Assembly (NCBI GenBank): GCA_002690445.1
Contig: NZER01000114.1
Coordinates: 1-26,668 of the forward strand
Direction: 5' to 3'
From: Candidatus Pacearchaeota archaeon
GTDB lineage: Archaea > Nanoarchaeota > Nanoarchaeia > Pacearchaeales > GW2011-AR1
DNA length: 26,668 bases
Position numbers and translations under genes: made by a program. The notes beneath the pieces are model-generated. The model had not been told where the DNA came from, searched no databases, and saw only the letters and a list, made by a program, of their open reading frames with translations. The first letter of the stretch is position 1. Each line of letters opens with the position of its first letter. This document shows positions 5,613 through 13,536 of this stretch, one piece after another.

Positions 5613-6334
5613 GCGACCCCCCGACACACCAGTGCGTGGTGACTGGTCGTGCGCCTGGCCCCGGACCGGGCGGCCTGGACCGTGCGGAAGTACGCGATAG
5701 CCGGCCCGGCCCCGCGGGAACGGCACAGGCAGTAGTGCTCCGGGACGAGCCCGTCGGCGTGCCCGGTCCTGTGGTGAGCGACGATGCCCGGCTCCCTCGC
5801 CTCTGCCGGCGCCCTGCCCCAGAGGAAGCCGTCGTTCGTCTGCAGCGCCGGGAACGCGACGAGCAGCCCGAGCTCGGCGGTGAGCCAGCGCACGGTCTGC
5901 CACACCGACTCCAGCTGCACGTGGGGCGGAACGATGTAGCGGCCCTTGTGCGCCCAGACTGCGTCGATGACGACGTCCTCGGGAGAAGCGTGCTTGCCGT
6001 AGTAGCGGTTGACGACCTCGACGGCGACGGAGTACCGGTTGTGAGCACGGCCTGCGTGCGCGCAGCGTCGCACCAGGTCGGCGTGCTGGGTCACGGTGCC
6101 GTCTCTGGCGACGACGACGTGCACGCCGAGGTGGCGCCGGAAGAGGACGTCGACCGCCCGACCCCAGGTGCTGGTCACGCTCTCGTGAAGAACGATCCGC
6201 TCGGGCACGATGTGACCGCCGGCGCGGAGTTTCCTGACCCCGTGCGCGTGCCAGTTCCGCCACTCCAGCGAGGGCGGCGGCTCCCGCTCCTCTCCGCCGA
6301 TGATCGCTGTGGCGGCGCCGGGACGGGTCGTCAT
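5609..6334 (-). CDS. Endolysin, N-acetylmuramoyl-L-alanine amidase
   Basis: This 241-aa protein resembles the zinc amidase_2 (T7 lysozyme/PGRP) family, which cuts the lactyl-amide bond between MurNAc and the stem peptide. The expected elements are in order: IVLHES (H50, first zinc ligand), HVVVARDGTVTQHADL and CAHAG (H93), the SVAVEVVN strand (102-109), and a C-terminal IVAHHRTGHADG (about 184-195) supplying the last histidine and acidic ligand. There is no signal peptide, so a holin is needed for release. It opens the lysis cassette. No Shine-Dalgarno precedes the ATG; instead two dispersed palindromes lie upstream, one overlapping the start codon. The last 30 residues look like a basic tail of unknown role. 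Confidence 0.85.
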   Translation of the reverse strand: MTTRPGAATAIIGGEEREPPPSLEWRNWHAHGVRKLRAGGHIVPERIVLHESVTSTWGRAVDVLFRRHLGVHVVVARDGTVTQHADLVRRCAHAGRAHNRYSVAVEVVNRYYGKHASPEDVVIDAVWAHKGRYIVPPHVQLESVWQTVRWLTAELGLLVAFPALQTNDGFLWGRAPAEAREPGIVAHHRTGHADGLVPEHYCLCRSRGAGPAIAYFRTVQAARSGARRTTSHHALVCRGVA

Positions 6335-6341
6335 GTATGGC
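6330..6341. promoter_or_regulatory. Dispersed palindromic site 2b (GTCATGTATGGC)
   Basis: It matches 10 of 12 positions of GCCATATATGGC and overlaps the ATG of the amidase gene (6334-6332). Its centre is 17 bp from that of site 2a, the same spacing as the tandem pair at 22148-22176. A protein bound here would cover the start of the lysis transcript or message. Confidence 0.45.
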
Positions 6342-6346
6342 AGGTT

Positions 6347-6358
6347 ACCATATGTGGC
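6347..6358. promoter_or_regulatory. Dispersed palindromic site 2a (ACCATATGTGGC)
   Basis: It matches 10 of 12 positions of GCCATATATGGC; with flank it reads GTGCCACATATGGT on the minus strand. It lies 18 bp (centre) upstream of the amidase start, in the 63-bp gap between the LamG-like gene and the lysis cassette. Candidate operator or promoter of the lysis unit. Confidence 0.5.
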
Positions 6359-6397
6359 ACATCCCGGAAGGATGGGATCAGGTCGAGGGCGCCCGCA

Positions 6398-7177
6398 TCA
6401 CAGAAGCACCGGTCGGCTCGCAGCGACGAACACTGGCGAACCGCTGCCCGTCAGATTGTTCCCGGCGGCCATGTCGGCCAGGATGGAGGCTGCCGCGCCG
6501 GGGCTACCGATACACGGCCAACGGGCTAACAGCGCCGATCGGTTCCCGTCGTTGCCATCGCCTTTCCAGATCTGCGTGATCTCGTCTGGCATGAGCTCAC
6601 GCCCGTAGACGCGCACGTCGAGCAGCGAAGCCGACACGGTCAACGTGTCGTCGGCACGCCTCCCGAAGCGTACCGCTGTGGCGTTCACGCTGCTCGTGGT
6701 GTGCGCCGTATTCACCTTCACCACGTTCGTCTCGCGCCTGCCGTCGATGTACATCGTCACACCGGAGGCGTCACCAGAACCGGCGTATGCGATCGCGCAG
6801 TGGTGCCAGTTGCCGTCGGCCACCGCGTTCGTCGTTGTGACGCGAGTGTGGCCGGTGCCCGTCGTCAAACCGACCAGCTCGAGTTTGAGCGTGTCGTCGT
6901 TCCACAACTCGACCGACCAGCCGGTGTAGGGCGGCGCGCCCATCTTGCTGATCAGCGCGCGATAGGCGGCGGCCGACGCCGTGTTCAACCAGAACACCCA
7001 GCTGCGCGCATCGGTCTGCGCGTCCATGTCCAAAAGCGCGATATCGCCGCCGTCCTCGTAGTCGGTGGCTGCCGTGGGCAGATCTACGCCGGCCGTAGCG
7101 ATCTCACGACTGCCTGCGGCGCTGCGCATCGACCAGACGGGCGTGCTCGCGATACCGCCGTGGATGGGCTGCGTCAT
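6398..7177 (-). CDS. LamG/concanavalin-like tail protein, probable receptor-binding
   Basis: This 259-aa protein has the pattern of a LamG-like (Laminin_G_3) jelly-roll domain. SWVFWLNT and WSVELWNDDTLKLEL give early strands. DGNWHHCAIAYAGSG is the typical W-H-H strand, followed by VTMYIDGRRE and by LLDVRVYGRELMPDEITQIW, the signature end of such domains. The remaining C-terminus (about residues 213-259) is Ala/Gly-rich. In phage tails such domains bind host surface glycans. It follows the 121-aa protein by 3 bp, and this pair forms its own unit between two palindrome-bearing gaps. There is no signal peptide, as expected for a virion component. Alternatively it is a decoration protein. Confidence 0.75.
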   Translation of the reverse strand: MTQPIHGGIASTPVWSMRSAAGSREIATAGVDLPTAATDYEDGGDIALLDMDAQTDARSWVFWLNTASAAAYRALISKMGAPPYTGWSVELWNDDTLKLELVGLTTGTGHTRVTTTNAVADGNWHHCAIAYAGSGDASGVTMYIDGRRETNVVKVNTAHTTSSVNATAVRFGRRADDTLTVSASLLDVRVYGRELMPDEITQIWKGDGNDGNRSALLARWPCIGSPGAAASILADMAAGNNLTGSGSPVFVAASRPVLL

Positions 7178-7180
7178 CGG

Positions 7181-7546
7181 CTACCAGCTGGTCGGGCTGC
7201 CGTCGGTCAGCAGCGCTTCCGCCGAAGCGGTCCCACTGATCCAGTCCACGTTCACGCGGATCCGCGGAGCGGGGCCGAAGTACGTCAAGAGGCCGGTCGT
7301 ACTGGACAGAGCCAGCAGGCCGGTCACGTCGTACCAGGTCGGGGCGGCTGCGTCGTCGAGTGCGACCTGCAGCTTGAAGGTGCTGACGCCGCTCGCTGCC
7401 TGACAGAAGACGTAGAAGCGCTTGTAGTCGCCCGGGCCCGAAGGGGCGGTCAGCGTGATCTCGGTCAGCGTGTCGGCACCGACGCCGTCGATCAGATCGG
7501 CAGCGACGATGCGCTGGCACGATACTCCCATTGCAGGTTTGGCCAT
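7181..7546 (-). CDS. Hypothetical beta-rich tail-tip protein, 121 aa
   Basis: I do not recognise this protein by family. Its composition (many Thr, Val, Ala and Gly with alternating hydrophobics, for example DTLTEITLTAPSGPGDYKRFYVF and STFKLQVALDD) suggests a beta sandwich, as in phage tail-tip and decoration proteins. ATG 7546 has a good Shine-Dalgarno (GGAGGA) upstream and a copy of the dispersed palindrome beyond that. It starts a two-gene unit with the LamG-like protein, so it may be a tail-tip partner or structural base for the receptor-binding protein. Confidence 0.6.
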   Translation of the reverse strand: MAKPAMGVSCQRIVAADLIDGVGADTLTEITLTAPSGPGDYKRFYVFCQAASGVSTFKLQVALDDAAAPTWYDVTGLLALSSTTGLLTYFGPAPRIRVNVDWISGTASAEALLTDGSPTSW

Positions 7547-7561
7547 GAGCCTGACTCCTCC

Positions 7562-7573
7562 GTTACATGTGGC
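7562..7573. promoter_or_regulatory. Dispersed palindromic site 3 (GTTACATGTGGC)
   Basis: On the minus strand it reads GTGCCACATGTAAC, sharing GTGCCACAT with site 2a and GCCACATGT with site 4b. The central ACATGT is itself palindromic. It lies about 21 bp upstream of the ATG at 7546, before a clear GGAGGA ribosome binding site, in the 53-bp gap after the gene ending at 7600. Candidate operator or promoter. Confidence 0.45.
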
Positions 7574-7599
7574 ACCTTAGCACAGGTGGTCGTTTTCCC

Positions 7600-8133
7600 T
7601 CACGTGGCGGTCGACAGGTCGGCGGTCTCGTCCGGGTAGACCGGCCTGAAACGCATCGCGTACAGCGTCAGCGTGTTGCCGGCGGCGTCCGCGATCGACC
7701 ACTCGAAGCGCACGTTCCGCCAGCTGTCGGCGAACGTCACCTCCGGCGCCCGGTCGTTGCCGTCGGCGCCGGGCGAGTCCAGCGGCGCCCCGGTCGTGAA
7801 CCACAGCGCGTCGGCCACGTCCGGCGACGCACCGTCGGTGTGCACGATCGTGATGTCGACGTCGTACGTGTCGTCGTCGGACTGCACCGTGACGACGCCG
7901 TCGCCCACCGCGTGCACGTCCACGGCGACGTGATTGGTGAACGGCGGGATCCGGACGACGAGCTCGTAGGTCTGCCCGCTTGTGAACTCGCCGAGCAGCG
8001 TGGGTACGTGCGCCTTCCGCATCGCCAGGTACGTGGTCGCGCGGTCCGTGTCCAGCGCGTGCTGAGACCATGCCGGAGCGCCGTTGAACACCTTGAAGGG
8101 CACCGGGTGCCAGTCGATGGGGGGCCACTTCAT
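7600..8133 (-). CDS. Tail-associated beta-rich protein, 177 aa
   Basis: No family is recognised. The sequence is Trp/Val/Thr-rich with beta-like strands throughout (TYELVVRIPPFTNHVAVDV, GVVTVQSDDDTYDVDITIV, NVRFEWSIADAAGNTLTLYAMRF). It reads like a compact beta-sandwich domain of a tail-tip or fibre complex. The ATG at 8133 overlaps the preceding stop (TGATG). It is the last gene before a palindrome-bearing gap and so ends the long head-tail transcription unit. No signal, membrane or catalytic motif is visible. Confidence 0.6.
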   Translation of the reverse strand: MKWPPIDWHPVPFKVFNGAPAWSQHALDTDRATTYLAMRKAHVPTLLGEFTSGQTYELVVRIPPFTNHVAVDVHAVGDGVVTVQSDDDTYDVDITIVHTDGASPDVADALWFTTGAPLDSPGADGNDRAPEVTFADSWRNVRFEWSIADAAGNTLTLYAMRFRPVYPDETADLSTAT

Positions 8134-9200
8134 CAGGCAGCGTCCTCGTACCATGCCACGCAGCTCATGAGGAACGTCTTGTCTGTGCCGTCGCCCTTGA
8201 GGCTGACGCGCAGAACCTGCGGCTGGTTGTCGTTGCAGGTCAGCGATCCACCGTCGGAGTTCCAGTCGTACTTCGCCGCGGTATAGGGGCTGGTCCACGT
8301 GCTGCCGAACGTGACCTCGACCTCGTCGCCGCCCAGGACCTCGACCTTCACGCCGCCGGCCGACGCCGCCACGGCGCGGTAGCCCGCGAGCCCCCAGCGG
8401 ATCTCGGTGACTCCGTCCGGCGTCTCGAAGGGCACCTCCGCGATGACTACGTACGTGCTGCTGGTCGTCTCCTTCAGACTGCTCGATGCGCGGGTCAGGT
8501 CCTCGGACCACGAGGTGATGGTGTCCATGCGCGTCTTGCGGAGGGCCTCGACGTTGTCGAGCATCGTCTGCCGGTGCCAGACGCTCAGCGGCTCGTCGGC
8601 GGCGAACTCCCCGGTGTCCCAGGGCACGTAGCCGCCCGTGCTCACGCCGGCGCTGATCGAGGTGATCGGCTTGACGTAGGCCTCGACGCTGTAGACGCGC
8701 AGCGTGTCGGTCGCCCCGGTCGCCCAGCAGTGCATCTCGATGGTGTCCACGGTCTCGGCCGCGTCGTAGGTCCAGCTGCCCGTGTACGTGGTGACCGTGG
8801 TCCCGCTCACGTCGATGGTCGCGCCCTCGCTCGAGTCCGAGCTGCCGCCCGCCCCGGGGCCCGCCCCGGTCGCCATCTCGAAGCGCACCTTGCCGGTGTC
8901 GGTCGTGCCGCTCATCGCTGCGCGGATCTTCACCTCGATGTCGGCGCCGTCCACGAAGGGCGCCCGCTGCCACAGAGCCCGCATCACAGGCGTCGTGCCG
9001 TTGTGCGCCAGCGGGTAGGTCGACGTGAAGACGTTGTCGATGATCTGCGGCCAGCCGTTGCAGTGCACGAAGTTCTGGTTCTCGGCGATGTCGAGCTCGC
9101 CGTAGTGCGTGCCGCCGTCGCTGCCCTCCCTGATCACGCGCCCCTGGGCGACCAGCGAGATCGGGATGACGAGGTAGTCCGTCGGTGCAGTGCGCGCCAT
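8133..9200 (-). CDS. Tail-tip/fibre structural protein, 355 aa
   Basis: This 355-aa protein immediately follows the large tail hub, with a 1-bp stop/start overlap (TGATG, ATG 9200). Two beta-rich regions (about 60-175 and 240-355) flank a helical segment with RQTMLDNVEALRKTRMDTITSWSEDL (about 205-245). The middle contains a Gly/Ser linker (GAGPGAGGSSDSSEG). The layout, two beta domains joined by helices, suits a tail-tip or short-fibre protein. I cannot assign a named family. Neighbours on both sides are also beta-rich tail proteins. Confidence 0.6.
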   Translation of the reverse strand: MARTAPTDYLVIPISLVAQGRVIREGSDGGTHYGELDIAENQNFVHCNGWPQIIDNVFTSTYPLAHNGTTPVMRALWQRAPFVDGADIEVKIRAAMSGTTDTGKVRFEMATGAGPGAGGSSDSSEGATIDVSGTTVTTYTGSWTYDAAETVDTIEMHCWATGATDTLRVYSVEAYVKPITSISAGVSTGGYVPWDTGEFAADEPLSVWHRQTMLDNVEALRKTRMDTITSWSEDLTRASSSLKETTSSTYVVIAEVPFETPDGVTEIRWGLAGYRAVAASAGGVKVEVLGGDEVEVTFGSTWTSPYTAAKYDWNSDGGSLTCNDNQPQVLRVSLKGDGTDKTFLMSCVAWYEDAA

Positions 9201-12085
9201 CAGACGTACTCGAAGGGCGTGGGGTCGCCCGGGCCGGTCAGCACCGGCGGATCGGCGTTGGAGCAGATGTGAGCGTGCGGACGCTGGCTCACCTGCGCGT
9301 TCACGTAGTCGTCCGGCACGATGTAGGTGTCGGCGCCGACCGTGAGGGTGACGGCGCTGTTCAGCGTGAGGACGTTGCCGGCCTTGCTCACGATCGTCTT
9401 GACCTCCCTGCTGCTGAAGTCGCCGGCGTTGAAAACCACGATCTCGTCGTCGGCGTCGAAGTGGGCGGCGTCGGTGTCGTGCCCGGGCTGGCTGAAGCCG
9501 TTGGCGTCCAGCGTGATGTCGCTGCCGCTCTTGCTCGCCACGCTCGCCGCCGGCGCGTAGGTGCTCTGCCTGCGGCTCCCCTCGACCAGCACAAGGGCTT
9601 CGGTGCCGGTGCCACCGGCGGCCCCGCCCGACGTCTGGTAGGTGTGCGCGCACTGCAGCACGACCGACTTCCGGTTCGAGAACCCGCGGACGCCGGTGAA
9701 GGTCGGCACGTTGGCGAGCGTGATGTACACGCCGTCGCCGGGCTTCAGGTCCCAGCCGCTGCGGTCGAGTCTCACGCTGAAGATGTGATAGGGAAGCGCG
9801 TACCGGGCGAAGATCGGATACGCCATCTCCTTCACCGCGAGGATCGCGCTGTCCATGGGCAGTTGCTTGCCGATCAGCTCGAGCGTCATCCGCCCCTTGA
9901 CGTTGAACTCGCGCTGGCTGTCCCAGGCGTTGACGGTCACGGAGTCGTCGGTCGGCTCCTCCTCGAGCGGGTCCCAGCGGTACTTCACCACCAGCTGGTT
10001 GACGAGTTTCGACACCGAGTCCACGTAGTCCGCGCCGCCCTCCATTCGGATCTGCGACGAGGTGACGGTGGTGTTGATCTCGCTCTCCAGCGGCGGGATG
10101 GAGCGGAAGGCCTGGATGCGGTACTCGCCAGCCAGGGTGACGGCAGCCGCCAGGTACACGCCGGCCGGCTGCAGGAGCTTGCCGATCAGCCGGTCCAACT
10201 TGTGCGTCTTGCTCAGCAGGAAGCCCAGCCCCTGGCTCGACGCCGGCAGCTGCGCGGCCACCGAGGCGATCTGGTCCAGGTCGAAGTGCAGCGGGTTCAG
10301 CGCCACCGAGACGCCGTGGTGCAGCGTGTCGTAGATCGAGTGGTGGGAGGCCTCCCCGGTGCTCACAGCGAGCCGCAGGATGGCCGTGAGCGGGTCGACG
10401 TCGTCGAAGCCGGCCCCGAACTCGACCGTCACCTCGTCGGTTTCGCTGGTCCACTCGGGCGTCATGACGACGCGGTGCTCGATCCGCGAGGTGCCCATCG
10501 CTCCGCGCTTCGACACGGTCAGCGTGTGGAGCCCCTTCGCCGACAACTCGCCGACCGAGTTGATCGCGGTGTACTCGACTATCTCCTTGCCGCCGATCTT
10601 CGCGAAGCCCGTGCTCGGCACATTGTTCGGCTTGCTCCCGGTCGACGGGGAGTAGCCCTCGGACGGCGAGAAGTAAAACGGGATCGTCGTGCTGTTCGGG
10701 TGGATGTACGCCGACACCAGCGGGCCCGGCGGCTTGACGAACATGACGTAGCCCTGCCCCGACGTCTCGTGGAAGACGCGGTGCACGTTCTCGCCGAACC
10801 CGAGCAGGTTGCCCACGCTGCCGAACTGCGTGAAATCGAGGTCGATCACCCAGACCTTGTTCACGGTCTGAGGGCAGGTGAACCGCAGCGCAAGCCCGGC
10901 ATCCGGGCCCTTTTTGCCGTTCAGGTTGAACAGGTCGAAGTTCAAGTCCGACAGCCCGGCTGTCGAGAAGGCCGCGGCGACGTTGATCGAGAAGGCGTTA
11001 ACGAGCCCGGTCACCGTGTTCAGGCCGGCGGTGGCCACGGCGATCGCGTTGTCCCCGGTGAAGTCGTACGTCGCCGCCGAGGTGTCGGGGTAGTTCGCGA
11101 GCGTGTACTCCACCACCTTCATGTGCAGAAAGCGCGTGTTGTCGTCGAGCAGGAAGGTGAAGTAGGTGCCCGAGTTGTTGCCGATCGGCTTGCCGTTCGC
11201 ATCGACGTCGACCTTGCCCTGGGCGTTGTACTTCACGTTCCCGGGCACCCGGATGAGGTTGCCCTTGATGTCGGTCACGCCGATGTCGGTCTTGGTGATC
11301 CCCTCGATGGACTCGCAGCGGATCGCCCAGCGCTGGTAGTCGTTCATCGGCATGGGCGAGGTCCGCACGACGCCGCGCCAGACCTCTCGACTCGCAGTGC
11401 CGTCGAACGCCGTGTCGTAGGCGTTGCCGTCCACGTCGCAGACGAAGGCGCGCAGGCTCGCCCAGCGGCCGACCCAGACCCGCGGGTAGTCGGCCACCGT
11501 CGAGAAGCCGGCCCCGATCCCGTCGTCCGGGTTGTGGATGTGGCGGCCGTCGCCGAAGGTGTTGCCGCCGCCGTCCTCGAGGTCGAAGACGTTGCGCGTC
11601 AGCGTGTTGAACTGGGTGGCGGTGGTGCCTCCGTATCGGATCGTCTCTCTGCCGAAGTAGAGGTAGCCCGTGCTCGCCCAGGTGGCGGTGCTGTCCACCG
11701 TCATCGCCGTGGGCCCGCCGCCGGTGTCGTAGCCGAAGTCGGCGAGCAGCTCGGCCGTCTTCCCGCTCGCCTTCGCGCGGGCCATGATCCCCAGCATGTC
11801 GCCGGCGCGGTTCTCCTCGAGCACGAACTCCATCTGGGCCGGGCGCACGCGGGACACGCGCCTGCTGATCTCCGGCCCGATGTCCTTCACGCCGTTGGAG
11901 ACGTCGAGCGAGTTCTCCTGCAGCGTCCAGGCGTAGGTCTTGCTGGTCGGGGCCGCCCAGGCCGCACCCGTGGGGCCGACCGGGGTCGTCCCGTCCAAGA
12001 AGATATACGGGATCCCCTCGAACTTCAGGTAGAAGCGGATGGTCACGTCGCTTCGCGCGATCGCCTGGCTGAAGGTCGTCGCCAT
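9200..12085 (-). CDS. Large tail hub / baseplate-like protein (Tal-type), 961 aa
   Basis: This is the largest protein in the window and follows the distal tail genes directly, the usual place of the tail hub or tip attachment protein. The N-terminal part (ITFYLKFEG-like start, LQENSLDVSNGVKDIGPEISRR) suggests ring-forming beta structure. A central segment, VDPLTAILRLAVSTGEASHH with DTLHHGVSVAL (about residues 560-600), resembles baseplate or hub proteins I recall from other phages. The C-terminal third has strands with repeated Gly/Thr and ends in FEYV. No peptidase or glycosidase motif is obvious. ATG 12085 abuts the previous stop exactly. The function would be to close the tail tube and carry tip proteins. 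Confidence 0.7.
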   Translation of the reverse strand: MATTFSQAIARSDVTIRFYLKFEGIPYIFLDGTTPVGPTGAAWAAPTSKTYAWTLQENSLDVSNGVKDIGPEISRRVSRVRPAQMEFVLEENRAGDMLGIMARAKASGKTAELLADFGYDTGGGPTAMTVDSTATWASTGYLYFGRETIRYGGTTATQFNTLTRNVFDLEDGGGNTFGDGRHIHNPDDGIGAGFSTVADYPRVWVGRWASLRAFVCDVDGNAYDTAFDGTASREVWRGVVRTSPMPMNDYQRWAIRCESIEGITKTDIGVTDIKGNLIRVPGNVKYNAQGKVDVDANGKPIGNNSGTYFTFLLDDNTRFLHMKVVEYTLANYPDTSAATYDFTGDNAIAVATAGLNTVTGLVNAFSINVAAAFSTAGLSDLNFDLFNLNGKKGPDAGLALRFTCPQTVNKVWVIDLDFTQFGSVGNLLGFGENVHRVFHETSGQGYVMFVKPPGPLVSAYIHPNSTTIPFYFSPSEGYSPSTGSKPNNVPSTGFAKIGGKEIVEYTAINSVGELSAKGLHTLTVSKRGAMGTSRIEHRVVMTPEWTSETDEVTVEFGAGFDDVDPLTAILRLAVSTGEASHHSIYDTLHHGVSVALNPLHFDLDQIASVAAQLPASSQGLGFLLSKTHKLDRLIGKLLQPAGVYLAAAVTLAGEYRIQAFRSIPPLESEINTTVTSSQIRMEGGADYVDSVSKLVNQLVVKYRWDPLEEEPTDDSVTVNAWDSQREFNVKGRMTLELIGKQLPMDSAILAVKEMAYPIFARYALPYHIFSVRLDRSGWDLKPGDGVYITLANVPTFTGVRGFSNRKSVVLQCAHTYQTSGGAAGGTGTEALVLVEGSRRQSTYAPAASVASKSGSDITLDANGFSQPGHDTDAAHFDADDEIVVFNAGDFSSREVKTIVSKAGNVLTLNSAVTLTVGADTYIVPDDYVNAQVSQRPHAHICSNADPPVLTGPGDPTPFEYV

Positions 12086-12766
12086 CTAGGCCGCCCACTC
12101 CAACAGCGTCAGCGGCACGACAGCGTCGATGAGGGCGTCGCCGTCGCCGATCCACTCGTCGCTGTAGTCGCTCTGATCCAGGAGCACCTGGATCGTGCCG
12201 TCCCAGTTGGTGTCATAGTCGAACGCCGCGGTGTCGAGCGAGTTGCGGAACCACGTCGCCGGCATGCCGTTGAGCAGGTAGGACATGACGCTGCGGAGTT
12301 GCGCGAGCTCGCTGTACTGGACGCGGGCGTTGAGGCGCCAGCGGTCCTCGCGCCCCGTCTTCAGGCTGCCTCCGGTCTGGTGGTGCCCGGTCCAGCTGCG
12401 GAGCTGCCACGTCCAGGAGGGGCCCTGGTCTTCCCAGGCACGGGTCGGCACGAAGGTGCCGGCGCAGGTGTTCGGCGCCGTGTAGCTGTTCGCGCCGCTC
12501 AGGTCTGCGGTCCAGCCCAGCCAGTCGCGCAGCGCCGGGTGCGTCCAGGTGATCGAGAAGTTCGGGCCGGCGTTGGCCATCGTGAACACGCCGGCCGACT
12601 CGGTGCAGGTGAAGCCGCCGCCCAGGATGGCCTGCCCCTGCGTCTGCATCTCGGCGGCGAGCGCCGCAGCCGTCATGTACAGCGCGTCCGTGAGCGACCG
12701 GGCGCCGCCGGAGAACTTCAGCAGCCGGGTGGTCTCGTCCACGCGGAACGCGGCGTCGATTCGCAT
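12086..12766 (-). CDS. Second distal tail protein, 226 aa
   Basis: This protein lies between a related distal tail protein and the tail hub. Residues 69-89 (NFSITWTHPALRDWLGWTADL) match residues 88-112 of the preceding protein in spacing and sequence (NFSITW, LRD-x-LG, T-x-D), so the two share a domain. The second half (QLRSVMSYLLNGMPATWFRNS and SDEWIGDGDALIDAVVPLTLLEWAA) looks like a beta sandwich with a helical hairpin. I chose ATG 12766, which overlaps the previous stop (TGATG); a GTG directly before it would add one residue. The likely role is in the tail-tip adaptor between tube and hub. Confidence 0.65.
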   Translation of the reverse strand: MRIDAAFRVDETTRLLKFSGGARSLTDALYMTAAALAAEMQTQGQAILGGGFTCTESAGVFTMANAGPNFSITWTHPALRDWLGWTADLSGANSYTAPNTCAGTFVPTRAWEDQGPSWTWQLRSWTGHHQTGGSLKTGREDRWRLNARVQYSELAQLRSVMSYLLNGMPATWFRNSLDTAAFDYDTNWDGTIQVLLDQSDYSDEWIGDGDALIDAVVPLTLLEWAA

Positions 12767-13533
12767 CACCACGGGTGCACCTCGCTGACGAGCGGAAGGG
12801 TGACCTCCCACAGTCCGTCGCTCGCGGCGTTCGTCACGCGCCGGGGCGCCACCCGGACCGGGTTGTCGCGGAACCGGCACACCCACTGATCGGAGTCGTC
12901 GAACACGCTGAACGGCTCGCCGGCCCCGTCCTCCGTGAAGACGGCTTCGACGAAGTCGCGCAGCTGCTGCAGCGGGCGGCGGTCGCTCGCCTTGCCGAAC
13001 CAGAGTACGCAGTCCATGTCCACGACATCGACGTCCGCCGGGTCCGCGTGGCCCTGGGTGCGGCTGTTGCCGCCGACCGTCAGCACGTGTGCACGGTGCC
13101 GGCTGCTGATGCCCCTGCGAACCGCGCGGCCGGCATACTGCGGATAGAAGCACAGCGGGCTCGCCTCGCTCGACTCCCAGCCGCTGGCCTGGTTCGCGAC
13201 GTCGCCGGTCGGCCCGAGCGCGTCTCGCAGGTCCGTGCCGTCGCCGGTCTGGCTCCAGGTGATCGAGAAGTTGTTCGCCGGGGTGTCGACCGTCAGCCTT
13301 CCCGTGCTCGTTCCTGTCTTCTCCATCGCGACCGTGTAGCCCGCACCCAGGTCGCTGACGATCTGCGCGCTGAAGGCTGCCACCAGCTCGTCGAGGCTGT
13401 TCCACGTGTCGCCGGCCGTGACGGTCCAGTCGGACGTGGTCGGCGTGCCACCCGGATCATCGGTGAAGCGCACCGTCGCGGCGGCCGTGGCCCGGAAGGA
13501 GCCCTGCAGGTAGGTGGTATGCGGTGCCGTCAT
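12766..13533 (-). CDS. Distal tail protein following the tape measure, 255 aa
   Basis: This 255-aa protein begins 3 bp after the tape measure stop. Residues 47-112 contain a helix and then GRLTVDTPANNFSITW and LRDALGPTGDV, the domain shared with the next gene. The C-terminal half (VDVVDMDCVLWFGKASDRRPL, AVFTEDGAGEPFSVFDDSD, WEVTLPLVSEVHPW) is beta-rich. In siphoviruses the genes between tape measure and hub encode distal tail (Dit-like) proteins, which fits here. No sequence-level match to a named family could be made by eye. Confidence 0.65.
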   Translation of the reverse strand: MTAPHTTYLQGSFRATAAATVRFTDDPGGTPTTSDWTVTAGDTWNSLDELVAAFSAQIVSDLGAGYTVAMEKTGTSTGRLTVDTPANNFSITWSQTGDGTDLRDALGPTGDVANQASGWESSEASPLCFYPQYAGRAVRRGISSRHRAHVLTVGGNSRTQGHADPADVDVVDMDCVLWFGKASDRRPLQQLRDFVEAVFTEDGAGEPFSVFDDSDQWVCRFRDNPVRVAPRRVTNAASDGLWEVTLPLVSEVHPW

Positions 13534-13536
13534 CGA

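Noticed and set aside
5609..5700. Arg/Ser-rich amidase C-terminus as a frameshift product
   Set aside because: The frame runs cleanly into a 4-bp overlap with the next gene, the same arrangement as the rest of the cassette, so no frameshift is needed.
9185..12889. A 1234-codon open frame on the plus strand
   Set aside because: It is the antisense of the tail hub and distal tail genes in GC-rich DNA. The translated sequence is repetitive Val/Arg/Gly/His/Ala without domains, and the leftward genes abut precisely in operon order.
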